From Mycobacterium sp. E2479 (lineage in GTDB: Bacteria; Actinomycetota; Actinomycetes; Mycobacteriales; Mycobacteriaceae): a DNA stretch of 64,000 nt. The translations under genes and the position numbers were made by a program. The stretch spans positions 1 to 64,000 of the forward strand of contig NZ_LZJR01000093.1 of assembly GCF_001667925.1 (NCBI RefSeq), given 5' to 3'. Positions 18,098-26,643 of this stretch are shown here, piece after piece (within the stretch, counting starts at the first letter, position 1; each line of letters begins with the position of its first letter). Below the pieces are notes generated by a model. That model saw nothing but the letters and a program-made list of their open reading frames with translations, made no database searches and had not been told where the DNA came from.

Positions 18098-19879
18098 CTA
18101 GGCCATGTCGCCGGAGTGCAGCAGCGGACGCAACTTCGCCGTCTTGTCGGGCGTCCAGCCGGGCGGAGGCAGCACGGCCGCCCAGCCGTCGGCGACGTTG
18201 GCGACGTAGCGGTGGCCATGGCCGTCGGGCACGTCCACCGCCACGGCCATGTCGGCCGAAACCTGCAGGAAGGTGACGACCGGAATCCAACGCGTCTGGC
18301 GCAGCACGTCATAGCCGCGCGGTTCGCTCAGCCAGTCGGGCTTGCTGAACAACAGGTCCGGCGTCCACCACGCGATCGGATCCGAAGCGTGCTGTAGATA
18401 GACCACCCGCGGGTGATCCCACGGCGCGTTGGGGCGCGTCAAATCCTTTGCGCGCGCGACGAATCGGACATACCGACCGTCCTGGTAGATCGGTAACCAC
18501 TCCGGCGACCCGCTGTCACGGGTCGACGTCAGGTCGGTCCAGATGGTGTTTTTGAAGGTCGGGCCGCTGAACAACGCCCCGTCGGTGCGCGCCAGCACAT
18601 TGTTCAAACTCAAGAACGGCGCTTCGCCCCCGAACGATCCGAGGCTCTCCCCGAACACGACGAGCTTGGGCCGCTGCGCCTCGGGCATCTGGCGGATCAG
18701 CTTGTCGACGGCCTCGAAGAGCGCCTGTCCGGCGTGCCGGGCGTTCTCCTTGTCCACCAGGAACGACAGCCAGCTCGGCAGGAACGAATACTGCATGCTC
18801 ACGATCGCGGTGTTGCCGTTGTACATGTACTCCAGCGCCGAGGCTTCCGCCTCGTTGATCCAGCCGGTGCCGGTGGTGGTGCCCACCGCGACGACGGCGC
18901 GCTGCAACCCGCCGGTGCGCTGCAGTTCCCGGGCCGCCAGCTCCGCGGCCGCCGTGATGCCCTTCGACGAGTCCAGCCCGGCGTAGGCCCGGATCGGCTC
19001 GATGGCCGGGGCACCGTTGAACGAGGCGAGTTGCTCCAGGGTCGGACCGCCCTCGACGAAGATGCGCCCTTGGTGGCCAAGGGATTCCCACGACACCAGC
19101 GACTCGGGGCCACCGGAGCGCAGCGGGGTCTTCGGCGCCGCGCTATCGGGGCTCATCTCGTTGTTGGCCGAGGCGAAGGTGTCGTTCATGGTGCGCATGG
19201 CGAACTTGAGCACGACACCGTTGAGGACGGCGACGGTCATGACCACAAGCGTGACCACCACGATGGTTGCCGAAAGCCGGAACGGGACGAACCGGTCCAC
19301 CTGACCGACCAGGAAGCGGACCAGCCAGCGGATGAATTGGCCGGTTTCGACCACGGTGAACAGCACCACCAGCGACAAGACCCCCGACAGCGGATAGTCA
19401 TACCAATTCAAATGTGCGACGCCCATCAGGTCGCGCACGTCGTCTTGCCACACGTGGAACCAGATCGCCATGAGCACCTGTCCGACCACGGCGATCGGGA
19501 TCAGCACCTTCCATGCCCAGCGTGGCGGGGGCGGGCTGTGATCCTTTTCGCGCATGAACCGCACCAGCCAGACCGAAAAGACGCCCAGCCCATAGCCGAT
19601 GGCGCCGGAGAGCCCGCTGACCAACCCCTGGAACGATGGGCCGCGCGGCAGCAGCGAGGGAGTCAGCGAAAGCCAGATGAAGATAAGGCCGACCGTGGTT
19701 CCGGTGAACGTGTAATGCCGTACCCACCAAGGCTTTTCGGTCCAGGGCAGGGTGGGACCCACGCGGCCGGTCCGTGGTGCGGTTGCCGGTTGCGGCGAAC
19801 CGCCCGACTCGGCCTCCTCGACGCCCCCCGCCGGAGGTTGATCCGTCTCGGTGGGTGTCGCGGAAATCGGTTCGCTCAT
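18098..19879 (-). CDS. Membrane-anchored alpha/beta hydrolase (Rv1069c-like, Abhydrolase_9)
   Basis: A 593-residue protein. After a disordered N-terminus come about five membrane helices (roughly 58-75, 88-108, 124-143, 163-185 and 203-225). A hydrolase domain (about 285-593) follows, with nucleophile Ser412 in GESLG (410-414), the conserved IGTT-like AVGTTTGTGW, and a late VPDGHGHRY segment that may hold the catalytic His. It matches Rv1069c, whose substrate is unknown. The hydrolase domain probably faces the periplasm. It is followed, ten bases upstream on the same strand, by echA8, so the echA9-echA8-hydrolase genes form one minus-strand unit. Confidence 0.88.
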   Translation of the reverse strand: MSEPISATPTETDQPPAGGVEEAESGGSPQPATAPRTGRVGPTLPWTEKPWWVRHYTFTGTTVGLIFIWLSLTPSLLPRGPSFQGLVSGLSGAIGYGLGVFSVWLVRFMREKDHSPPPPRWAWKVLIPIAVVGQVLMAIWFHVWQDDVRDLMGVAHLNWYDYPLSGVLSLVVLFTVVETGQFIRWLVRFLVGQVDRFVPFRLSATIVVVTLVVMTVAVLNGVVLKFAMRTMNDTFASANNEMSPDSAAPKTPLRSGGPESLVSWESLGHQGRIFVEGGPTLEQLASFNGAPAIEPIRAYAGLDSSKGITAAAELAARELQRTGGLQRAVVAVGTTTGTGWINEAEASALEYMYNGNTAIVSMQYSFLPSWLSFLVDKENARHAGQALFEAVDKLIRQMPEAQRPKLVVFGESLGSFGGEAPFLSLNNVLARTDGALFSGPTFKNTIWTDLTSTRDSGSPEWLPIYQDGRYVRFVARAKDLTRPNAPWDHPRVVYLQHASDPIAWWTPDLLFSKPDWLSEPRGYDVLRQTRWIPVVTFLQVSADMAVAVDVPDGHGHRYVANVADGWAAVLPPPGWTPDKTAKLRPLLHSGDMA

Positions 19880-19888
19880 GCAAGCGTC

Positions 19889-20671
19889 CTAGCGGTGGAT
19901 GAAGTTCGGCGGGCGCTTCTCGACGAAGGCCGCCATCCCTTCGGACTGATCCTCGGTCGCGAAGGTCGAGTGAAATAGCCTGCGCTCGTACAGAAGTCCC
20001 TCGGTCAGGGTGGACTCGAACGCGCGGTTGACGGCCTCTTTGGCCATCCTGGCCGCCGAGCGCGACATCTGCGAAATGGTGGTCGCTACGGCCTTGGCCT
20101 CGGTCAGCAGGTCGTCGGCCGGCACCACTCGAGAGACCAGACCGCTTCGTTCGGCTTCCTCGGCGCCGATGGTTCGCCCGGTCAGGATGAGGTCCATGGC
20201 CTTGGCCTTACCGATGGCGCGGGTCAGCCGCTGGGAGCCGCCCATGCCGGGCAGCACACCGAGTTTGATCTCGGGCTGGCCGAATTTCGCTGTGTCGGCG
20301 GCGATCAGCACATCGCACATCATGGCGAGCTCGCAGCCGCCACCCAGTGCGTGCCCGGCCACTGCGGCGATCGTCGGGGTGCGAACCGCGGCGAGCTTGC
20401 TCCACGGGGCGAAGAAGTCGGCGCCGAAGGCGTCGGCGAAGGTCAGCTCCGCCATCTCCTTGATGTCGGCGCCGGCGGCGAACGCCTTGGCCGAGCCGGT
20501 GATGATGATCGCCCCTATGCCGGGATTGTCATCGAACTCCGCTGCCGCGCGGGTGACTTCGTTCATCACCTGAGTGTTCAGGGCGTTGAGGGCCTTCGGC
20601 CGGTTCAGCGTGATGATGCCGACACGCTCTTCGCGCTCGACGAGGATGGTCTCGTAATCCGTGTCTGTCAT
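19889..20671 (-). CDS. echA8: Enoyl-CoA hydratase EchA8
   Basis: A 260-residue crotonase-fold enzyme that hydrates trans-2-enoyl-CoA in beta-oxidation. Both catalytic glutamates of true hydratases are present: Glu114 in GGGCELAMM and Glu134 in [12 protein letters not shown]. The oxyanion-forming AAGADI and the GGSQRL motif are also visible. It is nearly identical to M. tuberculosis EchA8 along its length. It lies 13 bases after echA9 and ten before the membrane hydrolase gene on the same strand. The combination with fadA3 nearby supplies two successive beta-oxidation steps. Confidence 0.95.
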   Translation of the reverse strand: MTDTDYETILVEREERVGIITLNRPKALNALNTQVMNEVTRAAAEFDDNPGIGAIIITGSAKAFAAGADIKEMAELTFADAFGADFFAPWSKLAAVRTPTIAAVAGHALGGGCELAMMCDVLIAADTAKFGQPEIKLGVLPGMGGSQRLTRAIGKAKAMDLILTGRTIGAEEAERSGLVSRVVPADDLLTEAKAVATTISQMSRSAARMAKEAVNRAFESTLTEGLLYERRLFHSTFATEDQSEGMAAFVEKRPPNFIHR

Positions 20672-20684
20672 CCGAACCGCCCTT

Positions 20685-21722
20685 CTAGAAACTCAAGTCG
20701 TCGTCAACCGGGGTGAAATACGCCTCGACGTCGGCCCTCGTGACCGCGGACAACTGGGCCGGTGACCACTTCGGATTGCGATCTTTGTCGATCAGCTGCG
20801 CGCGGATGCCCTCCACCAGATCGTGCGAGCGCAACGACGCCGAAGACACCCGATAGTCCTGCACCAGAACGTCTTTCAGTGTGTCGAGTTTGGCCGCGCG
20901 CCGCACTGCCTCCAGGGCCACCGACAGCGCGATCGGGGAGCGGGTGGCGATCAGGTTCGCGGCATCGTTGGCCGGGCCGGCGTCGTGCCCGCGCAACGCG
21001 GCGACGATCTCCTCGACGGTGTCACCGGCGAAGCATTCGTCGATCCACTCGCGTTGCGCGGCAAGCTCGCTGGGCGGCGGTTCAACGGCGTACTTGGCGA
21101 GCGCCCTGTCGACGCCGTCGGTGACCACCGCGCGGCGGAACGCCTCGACGTCCCCGTGCGGTACGTAGTGGTCGGCAAAACCCATGGCGATGGCGTCGGC
21201 TCCGGAGAACGGCGCCCCGGTCAACGCGGCATGCAGACCCAGTCCGCCGGGAGCCCGAGAAAGCAGATAGACGCCGCCGACGTCGGGGATGAATCCGATG
21301 CCGACCTCGGGCATGGCGATCTTGGAGGTATCGGTGACGACCCGGGTGTTCGCGTGCGCGCTGACTCCGACGCCACCACCCATCACGATGCCGTCCATCA
21401 GCGCCACGTACGGCTTGGGGAACTCGGCGATCTGCGCGTTGAGCAGATACTCGTCGCGCCAGAAGCGGCGGGCCTCGACCCCGTCCTTGCGCGCGCTGTG
21501 GTAGATCGAGACCACGTCGCCGCCGGCGCACAGCCCGCGTTCGCCGGCGCCGGAGAGCACGACCGAGCCCACCGCGTCGTCGTCCGCCCAGCCGGCGAGG
21601 ATGGCGGTCAGCGCGTCAACCATCTGCTGATTCAGCGAATTGATGGCCTTGGGCCGGTTGAGCGTGATCAAGCCGACGTTTCCCTCGACTTCGGTCAGAA
21701 CCTCATCGGATTCCTCGCTCAC
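20685..21722 (-). CDS. echA9: Crotonase-family enzyme EchA9 (3-hydroxyisobutyryl-CoA hydrolase-like)
   Basis: A 345-residue protein, the length recalled for Rv1071c. It is annotated in mycobacteria as EchA9, but the longer size and the motif [14 protein letters not shown] (with the Glu and Asp of hydroxyisobutyryl-CoA hydrolases) point to a thioester hydrolase of valine or acyl-CoA metabolism, not a hydratase. [13 protein letters not shown] [11 protein letters not shown] forms the oxyanion region. The GTG start at 21722 is preceded by GGGAGGCGAGGGC; an open frame extends to 21842 without support. It is the first gene of the echA9-echA8-hydrolase unit. Confidence 0.92.
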   Translation of the reverse strand: MSEESDEVLTEVEGNVGLITLNRPKAINSLNQQMVDALTAILAGWADDDAVGSVVLSGAGERGLCAGGDVVSIYHSARKDGVEARRFWRDEYLLNAQIAEFPKPYVALMDGIVMGGGVGVSAHANTRVVTDTSKIAMPEVGIGFIPDVGGVYLLSRAPGGLGLHAALTGAPFSGADAIAMGFADHYVPHGDVEAFRRAVVTDGVDRALAKYAVEPPPSELAAQREWIDECFAGDTVEEIVAALRGHDAGPANDAANLIATRSPIALSVALEAVRRAAKLDTLKDVLVQDYRVSSASLRSHDLVEGIRAQLIDKDRNPKWSPAQLSAVTRADVEAYFTPVDDDLSF

Positions 21723-21937
21723 GCCCTCGCCTCCCATCGCCGGTCCGGCCCCGAGGAAGAAATCTAGATCGTCACGACCGGCGCGGCACCCGCGGGTAAG
21801 GGTTATCTTTGACGCGACGACAACGGCGAAGGCTGTATGCACCCGGAAAACGCCCAGGTCCGCTGGGAACCTCGGTGTAACGCCGATCGTTGAGATTGTG
21901 TTCGCACAGCTCGAAGCCGATTAGAGAGGATCCGACG

Positions 21938-22789
21938 GTGCGGGAAACAAGCAACCCGGTATTTCGTTCGCTGCCGAAGCAGAGGGGCGGATACGCGCAA
22001 TTCGGCACTGGCGCGCCCCCGATGCAGGGCTATGGGGCCGACCCGTACGCGGCTCCCTACCAGGCCCCGTATCAGGAGGCCAAAGCTTCGCGCCCGCTGA
22101 CCATCGACGACGTCGTCACCAAGACCGGCATCACGCTGGCCGTGCTGGCGATCTCCGCCGTGGTCTCCTACTTCCTGGTGGCCCGCGATGTGGCGCTGGC
22201 CATGCCGCTGGCCCTGGTCGGTGGCCTGGGCGGCCTGGCTCTTGTGCTGGTCGCCACCTTCGGCCGTAAGCAGGACAACCCGGGCATCGTGTTGAGCTAC
22301 GCCGTGCTCGAGGGCATGGTACTGGGCGCCATCTCTTTCGTCTTCGCCAACTTCTCGGTGTCGAACGCCAACGCCGGGGCGCTGATCGGTGAGGCGGTGC
22401 TGGGCACCTTCGGGGTGTTCTTCGGCATGCTCGTCGTCTACAAGACTGGGGCCATCCGGGTGACGCCCAAGTTCACCCGCATGCTGGTCGCCGCGATGTT
22501 CGGCGTGCTGGCGCTGATGCTCGGCAACTTCGTGTTGGCGATGTTCCACGTCAACGGCGGCACCGGCCTGGGTCTGCGTAGCGGCGGCACGGTGGCGATC
22601 ATCTTCTCGCTGGTGTGCATCGGGATCGCCGCGTTCAGCTTCCTGATCGACTTCGATGCGGCCGACCAGATGGTCCGCGCCGGCGCGCCGGAGAAGGCGG
22701 CTTGGGGCATCGCGCTGGGCCTGACCGTGACGCTGGTATGGCTGTACATCGAGATCCTGCGTCTGCTGAGTTATCTGCAGAACGACTAG
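21938..22789 (+). CDS. Bax inhibitor-1/YccA family membrane protein (Rv1072-like)
   Basis: A 283-residue integral membrane protein. A soluble N-terminal part of about 65 residues, rich in Gly/Tyr/Pro/Ala, precedes about seven membrane helices. The closing segment with FDAADQMVRAGAPEKAAWGIALG and WLYIEILRLL is typical of the bacterial Bax-inhibitor/YccA group, some of which conduct calcium. The family role in mycobacteria is unknown. The GTG at 21938 is chosen because GAGAGGA lies seven bases upstream. A strong intrinsic terminator follows 13 bases after the stop. It is divergent from echA9. Confidence 0.88.
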   Translation: MRETSNPVFRSLPKQRGGYAQFGTGAPPMQGYGADPYAAPYQAPYQEAKASRPLTIDDVVTKTGITLAVLAISAVVSYFLVARDVALAMPLALVGGLGGLALVLVATFGRKQDNPGIVLSYAVLEGMVLGAISFVFANFSVSNANAGALIGEAVLGTFGVFFGMLVVYKTGAIRVTPKFTRMLVAAMFGVLALMLGNFVLAMFHVNGGTGLGLRSGGTVAIIFSLVCIGIAAFSFLIDFDAADQMVRAGAPEKAAWGIALGLTVTLVWLYIEILRLLSYLQND

Positions 22790-22802
22790 CTCTGCCACAG
22801 AG

Positions 22803-22835
22803 AAAAACCGGCACGCTCATTGCGTGCCGGTTTTT
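22803..22835 (+). terminator. Strong intrinsic terminator after Rv1072-like gene
   Basis: A perfect 14-bp stem, AAAAACCGGCACGC pairing with GCGTGCCGGTTTTT around a 5-base TCATT loop, sits 13 bases after the stop. The right arm ends in a run of T, so this is a canonical factor-independent terminator, uncommon in mycobacteria. The left A-run makes it potentially bidirectional. Confidence 0.9.
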
Positions 22836-22857
22836 CGTGTCTTCGGTAAGGCCGCAT

Positions 22858-22895
22858 GAGTGTGAGCTGGCGGCGTCGGGTGTGAAACTGCGGCG
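22858..22895. repeat. Two degenerate GTGTGA...CTGCGGCG elements
   Basis: Two adjacent related elements, GTGTGAGCTGGCGGCG (from 22860) and GTGTGAAACTGCGGCG (from 22880), between the terminator and the 20-bp repeat array. The CGGGTGTGAA portion is the reverse complement of the TTCACACCCG core of that array, so the two repeat families are related. Similar sequence occurs at 11072-11091. Confidence 0.5.
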
Positions 22896-22914
22896 TGCAC
22901 GTGCGGCGTGTCGA

Positions 22915-22994
22915 CGCCAACGCTTCACACCCGGCGCCAACGCTTCACACCCGGCGCCAACGCTTCACACCCGGCGCCAACGCTTCACACCCGG
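22915..22994. repeat. Four-copy perfect 20-bp direct repeat
   Basis: Four identical head-to-tail copies of the 20-base unit CGCCAACGCTTCACACCCGG with no spacers, at 22915, 22935, 22955 and 22975, ending seven bases before the stop codon of fadA3. Perfect identity suggests recent expansion and likely variation in copy number among strains (VNTR/MIRU type). It could also affect 3-prime end formation for fadA3. Confidence 0.95.
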
Positions 22995-23001
22995 CGCGCG
23001 G

Positions 23002-24219
23002 CTAGCTCAGCCGCTCGATCACCATCGCCATGCCCTGGCCGCCGCCGACGCACATGGTCTCCAGACCGAGCGTCTTGTCGTGCGTCTGCAGGTTATTGAG
23101 CAGCGTGGTGGCGATGCGTGCACCGGTCATACCGAACGGATGTCCCAGCGCGATCGCACCGCCGGACACGTTCAGCTTGTCCTCGTCGATGCCCAGCTCG
23201 CGTGCCGAACCCAGCACCTGGACGGCGAACGCCTCGTTGATCTCGAACAGGTCGATATCGCTGACCGACAGCTTGGCGCGCGCCAGCGCCTTCTTGGTCG
23301 CCTCGATCGGGCCGAGACCCATGATCTCCGGTGACAGGCCGCTGACCCCGGTGGACACGATGCGCGCCAGCGGGGTCAGGCCCAGTTCCTTGGCCTTCGT
23401 GTCGCTGGTGATCACCACCGCGGCGGCCCCGTCGTTGAGCGGGCACGCGTTGCCCGCGGTCACCGTGCCGTTGGGCCGGAACACCGGCTTGAGCTGGCTG
23501 ATCTTCTCGTAGGTGGTGCCGGGACGCGGACCGTCGTCGGTGCTCACGGTGGTGCCGTCGGGCAAGGTCACCGGCGTGATCTCGCGCTCGAAGAACCCGC
23601 TCTTGATCGCTTCCTCGGCGCGATTCTGGCTGCGCACCCCCCAGTGATCCTGGTCTTCGCGGCTGATGCCGGTCAGCAACGCCACGTTTTCGGCCGTCTG
23701 CCCCATGGCGATGTAGACGTCGGGGAGGTTGTCGTCCGCGCGGGGATCGTGCCACTCCTCGGCGCCTTCGGCCGCGGCCGCTGACCGCTCCTGGGCCTCG
23801 TCGAACAGCGGGTTCTTGGTGTCCGGCCAAGAGTCTGCGCTGCCCTTGGCGAACCGGGAGACGGTTTCCACACCCGCCGAGATGAAGGCGTCGCCCTCGC
23901 CGGCCTTGATCGCGTGGAACGCCATCCGTGAGGTCTGCAGCGACGACGAGCAATACCGGTTGACGGTGGTGCCCGGGAGGAAGTCGAAGCCGAGTTCGAC
24001 GGCGACGACCCGCGCCAGATTGAATCCGGACTCCCCGCCCGGCTGGCCACAGCCCAGCATTAGGTCGTCGATCTGATGCGGGTTCAGGGCGGGCACCTTG
24101 TCGAGGGCGGCCCGCACGATCTGCACGGTCAGGTCGTCGGGACGCATGTTGACCAGCGACCCCTTCATCGCGCGGCCGATCGGCGAGCGAGCAGTTGAGA
24201 CGATGACGGCTTCAGGCAT
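23002..24219 (-). CDS. fadA3: Acetyl-CoA acyltransferase FadA3 (thiolase)
   Basis: A 405-residue thiolase that cleaves 3-ketoacyl-CoA to acetyl-CoA and a shortened acyl-CoA. Nucleophile Cys90 is in NRYCSSSLQ, the catalytic His is in GGAIALGHPFGMTGAR, and the second Cys is in ETMCVGGGQG. The length equals M. tuberculosis FadA3 (Rv1074c). The ATG at 24219 has GAAGGG upstream; the open frame extends 18 codons further without support. The 20-bp repeat array lies directly downstream. With echA8 and echA9 close by on the same strand it completes a beta-oxidation set, though the Rv1072-like gene intervenes. Confidence 0.95.
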   Translation of the reverse strand: MPEAVIVSTARSPIGRAMKGSLVNMRPDDLTVQIVRAALDKVPALNPHQIDDLMLGCGQPGGESGFNLARVVAVELGFDFLPGTTVNRYCSSSLQTSRMAFHAIKAGEGDAFISAGVETVSRFAKGSADSWPDTKNPLFDEAQERSAAAAEGAEEWHDPRADDNLPDVYIAMGQTAENVALLTGISREDQDHWGVRSQNRAEEAIKSGFFEREITPVTLPDGTTVSTDDGPRPGTTYEKISQLKPVFRPNGTVTAGNACPLNDGAAAVVITSDTKAKELGLTPLARIVSTGVSGLSPEIMGLGPIEATKKALARAKLSVSDIDLFEINEAFAVQVLGSARELGIDEDKLNVSGGAIALGHPFGMTGARIATTLLNNLQTHDKTLGLETMCVGGGQGMAMVIERLS

Positions 24220-24312
24220 GGTGGTTCCCTTCAGATCCCTGCAAATCCCACAGACGGGGCTGGCTCGCTTCACGGTCGGGCGGTAGGTCCACCCCGACGG
24301 GCGAGAACAAAT

Positions 24313-25281
24313 CTAGTCGCTGCCGACCTCGGGGCACGAAGACGGGGCAGGTCCGGGCACCGGGCGCCGCCACAGCAGCGACATCACGCTGGTGCGGGTG
24401 TGCTGCCGACCGAGCACCGGTGCCGCCGCGGGCACTGTCGAACTAAGCGGCGGCCGCTCCACCTTTTCGCCCAGCGCATCGCAGAGGGCGAGCAGCAGCG
24501 CGTCGGCCGCGAGCGCGTAGGCGGGCGCTGCGGGGTGGAAGCCGTCGGCGGAGAACATCGCTTCGGGGGTGGCGCGGAATTGCGGCGCCATCAGCTGTGC
24601 CAACGGCACCGGCACACCGCCGGCCGATCGAACCGTCGCGGTCTGGGCACGGGCAAGCTGCAGGCAGCGCTCGTGCGCCAGCGACCGCAACGGCTGCGGA
24701 ATCGCGCTGATGAACCCGAGGTCCGGGCAAGTGCCGACGATCACCACGGCGCCGCGGGCGCGCAACTTGCGGACGGTCGACCCCAGCCGCTGCGCCGACT
24801 GGGTGATGCCGTTGAGGGCGGTCACGTCGTTGGCGCCGACCATGATCACCGCCAGGTCCGGCGGCGGGCCGGCGACGAACATCGCGTCGACCTGACCGCA
24901 CACGCCCTTGGAGGTGGCGCCCACGATCGCCTTGGTGCTCAACCGGATTCGCTTTCCGGTCTGCTCGGCCAGGCCCCGGGCGATCCGTACCCCGGGCACT
25001 TCGTCGGCGCTCATGCAGCCGTATCCGGCGGCGGTCGAGTCACCGAAGATCATCAGGTGCTGGTCGACTGCCATGCCGCGGCGCCACCGTTCCACCGGGC
25101 CGCCGCCGGGCGCGTACACGCCGTCAGCGCGGGGCGGGATGTCCCATGACTTGGGAATGATCGTGCGCGCGTGGGTGGCCTGGCCGACCAACAGACTGCG
25201 TGCCCCCAGGTAGGCGGTTCCTGTCGAGGCCAGCGCGCCTGCTGTGGCCAGAGCGATCGCCGAACGACGTGGCACACGCAT
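24313..25281 (-). CDS. Secreted GDSL/SGNH esterase (Rv1075c-like)
   Basis: A 322-residue SGNH hydrolase. An N-terminal basic-hydrophobic segment (RRSAIALATAGALAS) suggests export or a membrane anchor. Nucleophile Ser82 lies in FGDSTAAG, the Gly/Asn oxyanion residues are in VGANDV, and the Asp/His pair lies in ADGFHP near the C-terminus. Rv1075c, its counterpart, has been described as a GDSL-like esterase acting on short acyl esters. The ATG at 25281 is chosen since the extension to 25401 crosses an AT-rich intergenic region. It is divergent from lipU across about 240 bases. Confidence 0.87.
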   Translation of the reverse strand: MRVPRRSAIALATAGALASTGTAYLGARSLLVGQATHARTIIPKSWDIPPRADGVYAPGGGPVERWRRGMAVDQHLMIFGDSTAAGYGCMSADEVPGVRIARGLAEQTGKRIRLSTKAIVGATSKGVCGQVDAMFVAGPPPDLAVIMVGANDVTALNGITQSAQRLGSTVRKLRARGAVVIVGTCPDLGFISAIPQPLRSLAHERCLQLARAQTATVRSAGGVPVPLAQLMAPQFRATPEAMFSADGFHPAAPAYALAADALLLALCDALGEKVERPPLSSTVPAAAPVLGRQHTRTSVMSLLWRRPVPGPAPSSCPEVGSD

Positions 25282-25518
25282 GGTCACGCCGTCAAGTTTA
25301 GTGCGACTTAAGAGTTTGCGCGGACGGCTGGAAAACGAACTGATCACGGTGCGAAGCAAAACTGGTATCAAATCAGCTATTTCATACGTTGCACTAAGCA
25401 ACGCCTGTCAAGCTGATGGCAAGGGGTTGGCTGAGCGCTCTGGCAAACCGCTGAAGCAGACGCTTGGTCTCCTCGCCACATGCTGTATCGCACTACAAAG
25501 GCGTAGGAAGTGTTGAGC
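25282..25518. promoter_or_regulatory. Divergent, relatively AT-rich region between GDSL esterase and lipU
   Basis: A 237-base region holding the promoters of two divergent lipid-hydrolase genes. Bases 25360-25400 are AT-rich for this genome. A CGTTGC-ACTAA-GCAACG inverted repeat (25387-25403) could be an operator or small hairpin. TAGGAAG at 25504-25510 is the lipU ribosome site. Confidence 0.45.
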
Positions 25519-26586
25519 ATGACCGCAGCTAGTAGGGAATCGGGGTTATCGGCAAATACCGTTCGGCCCCATGACGTCCTCAGAGCGCGTCGAGCCCAGA
25601 CGCGCAAATTCGCGATCAGCGACGGAGCCCCGGTCGAGGTTCTGGAATCCGGGCCCAGCGTCGCCGCGCGCCTGGCGAACCTCACCTCGCGGCTGACCAT
25701 CCGGCCGATCCTGTCCGTGGGCAGTCACGTACCCAACCTGCCATGGCCCTGGGGTCTCATCGATCTGACGGCCCGGCTGCTGATCCCGGCTTCGGCCACC
25801 GTCCGCGAGACGGTAAACCTGCCCAATGCGTCGGCGCAGCTGGTACGCGCGCCCGGGGTGCTGCCGGCCGACGGCACGCGCCGCGTGATCGTCTACCTCC
25901 ACGGCGGCGCATTCCTGACTTGTGGGGCGAACTCCCACGGCCGGATCGTTGAAGCCCTCTCCAAGTTCGCCGACTCGCCCATCCTGGTGGTCAATTACCG
26001 TCTGCTGCCGAAGAATTCGGTCGGGATGGCGCTCGACGACTGCCACGACGCATACCGGTGGCTGCGGCGGCGCGGATACGAACCCGACCAGATCGTGCTG
26101 GCCGGTGACTCCGCGGGCGGCTACCTGGCGCTCACCTTGGCCCAACGCCTGCAGGAGGAGGGTGAGGATCCCGCCGCGCTGGTGGCGATCTCGCCCCTGC
26201 TGCAGCTGGCCAAAGAACCCAAGCAGGCTCACCCCAACATCGAGACGGATGCGATGTTCACGGCCGGGGCGTTCGACGCGCTCGCCGAACTGGTGGCCAG
26301 CGCGGCCAAGAAGAACATCGTCGCAGGGAAGCCCGAAGAGATTTACGAACCGCTGGATCACATCAAGCCGGGGCTGCCGCGCACGTTGATCCATGTGTCG
26401 GGCTCGGAGGTGCTGTTGCACGACGCGCGGCTGGCGGCGAGCAAGCTGGCCGCGGTGGGCGTGCCGGCCGAGGTGCGGGTATGGCCCGGACAGATCCATG
26501 ACTTCCAGCTGGCCGCGCCGATGGTGCCCGAGGCCGTGCGCTCGCTGCGGCAGATCGGCGACTACATCCGCGAGGCGACGGAGTAG
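25519..26586 (+). CDS. lipU: Esterase/lipase LipU (hormone-sensitive lipase family)
   Basis: A 355-residue alpha/beta hydrolase. The HSL-family oxyanion motif HGGAF, nucleophile Ser198 in GDSAGG, and a late IHDF holding the catalytic His are visible. The acid is expected in the SGSEVLLHDA region. The family cleaves short-chain acyl esters. The ATG at 25519 is eight bases after TAGGAAG; a GTG at 25510 is the alternative. It is longer at the N-terminus than the annotated M. tuberculosis LipU (297 residues as recalled), which may reflect start-site annotation. It is followed by cbs after 57 bases. Confidence 0.9.
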   Translation: MTAASRESGLSANTVRPHDVLRARRAQTRKFAISDGAPVEVLESGPSVAARLANLTSRLTIRPILSVGSHVPNLPWPWGLIDLTARLLIPASATVRETVNLPNASAQLVRAPGVLPADGTRRVIVYLHGGAFLTCGANSHGRIVEALSKFADSPILVVNYRLLPKNSVGMALDDCHDAYRWLRRRGYEPDQIVLAGDSAGGYLALTLAQRLQEEGEDPAALVAISPLLQLAKEPKQAHPNIETDAMFTAGAFDALAELVASAAKKNIVAGKPEEIYEPLDHIKPGLPRTLIHVSGSEVLLHDARLAASKLAAVGVPAEVRVWPGQIHDFQLAAPMVPEAVRSLRQIGDYIREATE

Positions 26587-26643
26587 GCGCGCAAACTCCT
26601 GAGTAGTTGTGCGCCGCGCAAAACCGCCTGAGACGATGAACGC

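Noticed and set aside
22915..22994. CRISPR-like array
   Set aside because: The repeats are contiguous with no unique spacers and no cas genes nearby, so it is a simple tandem repeat.
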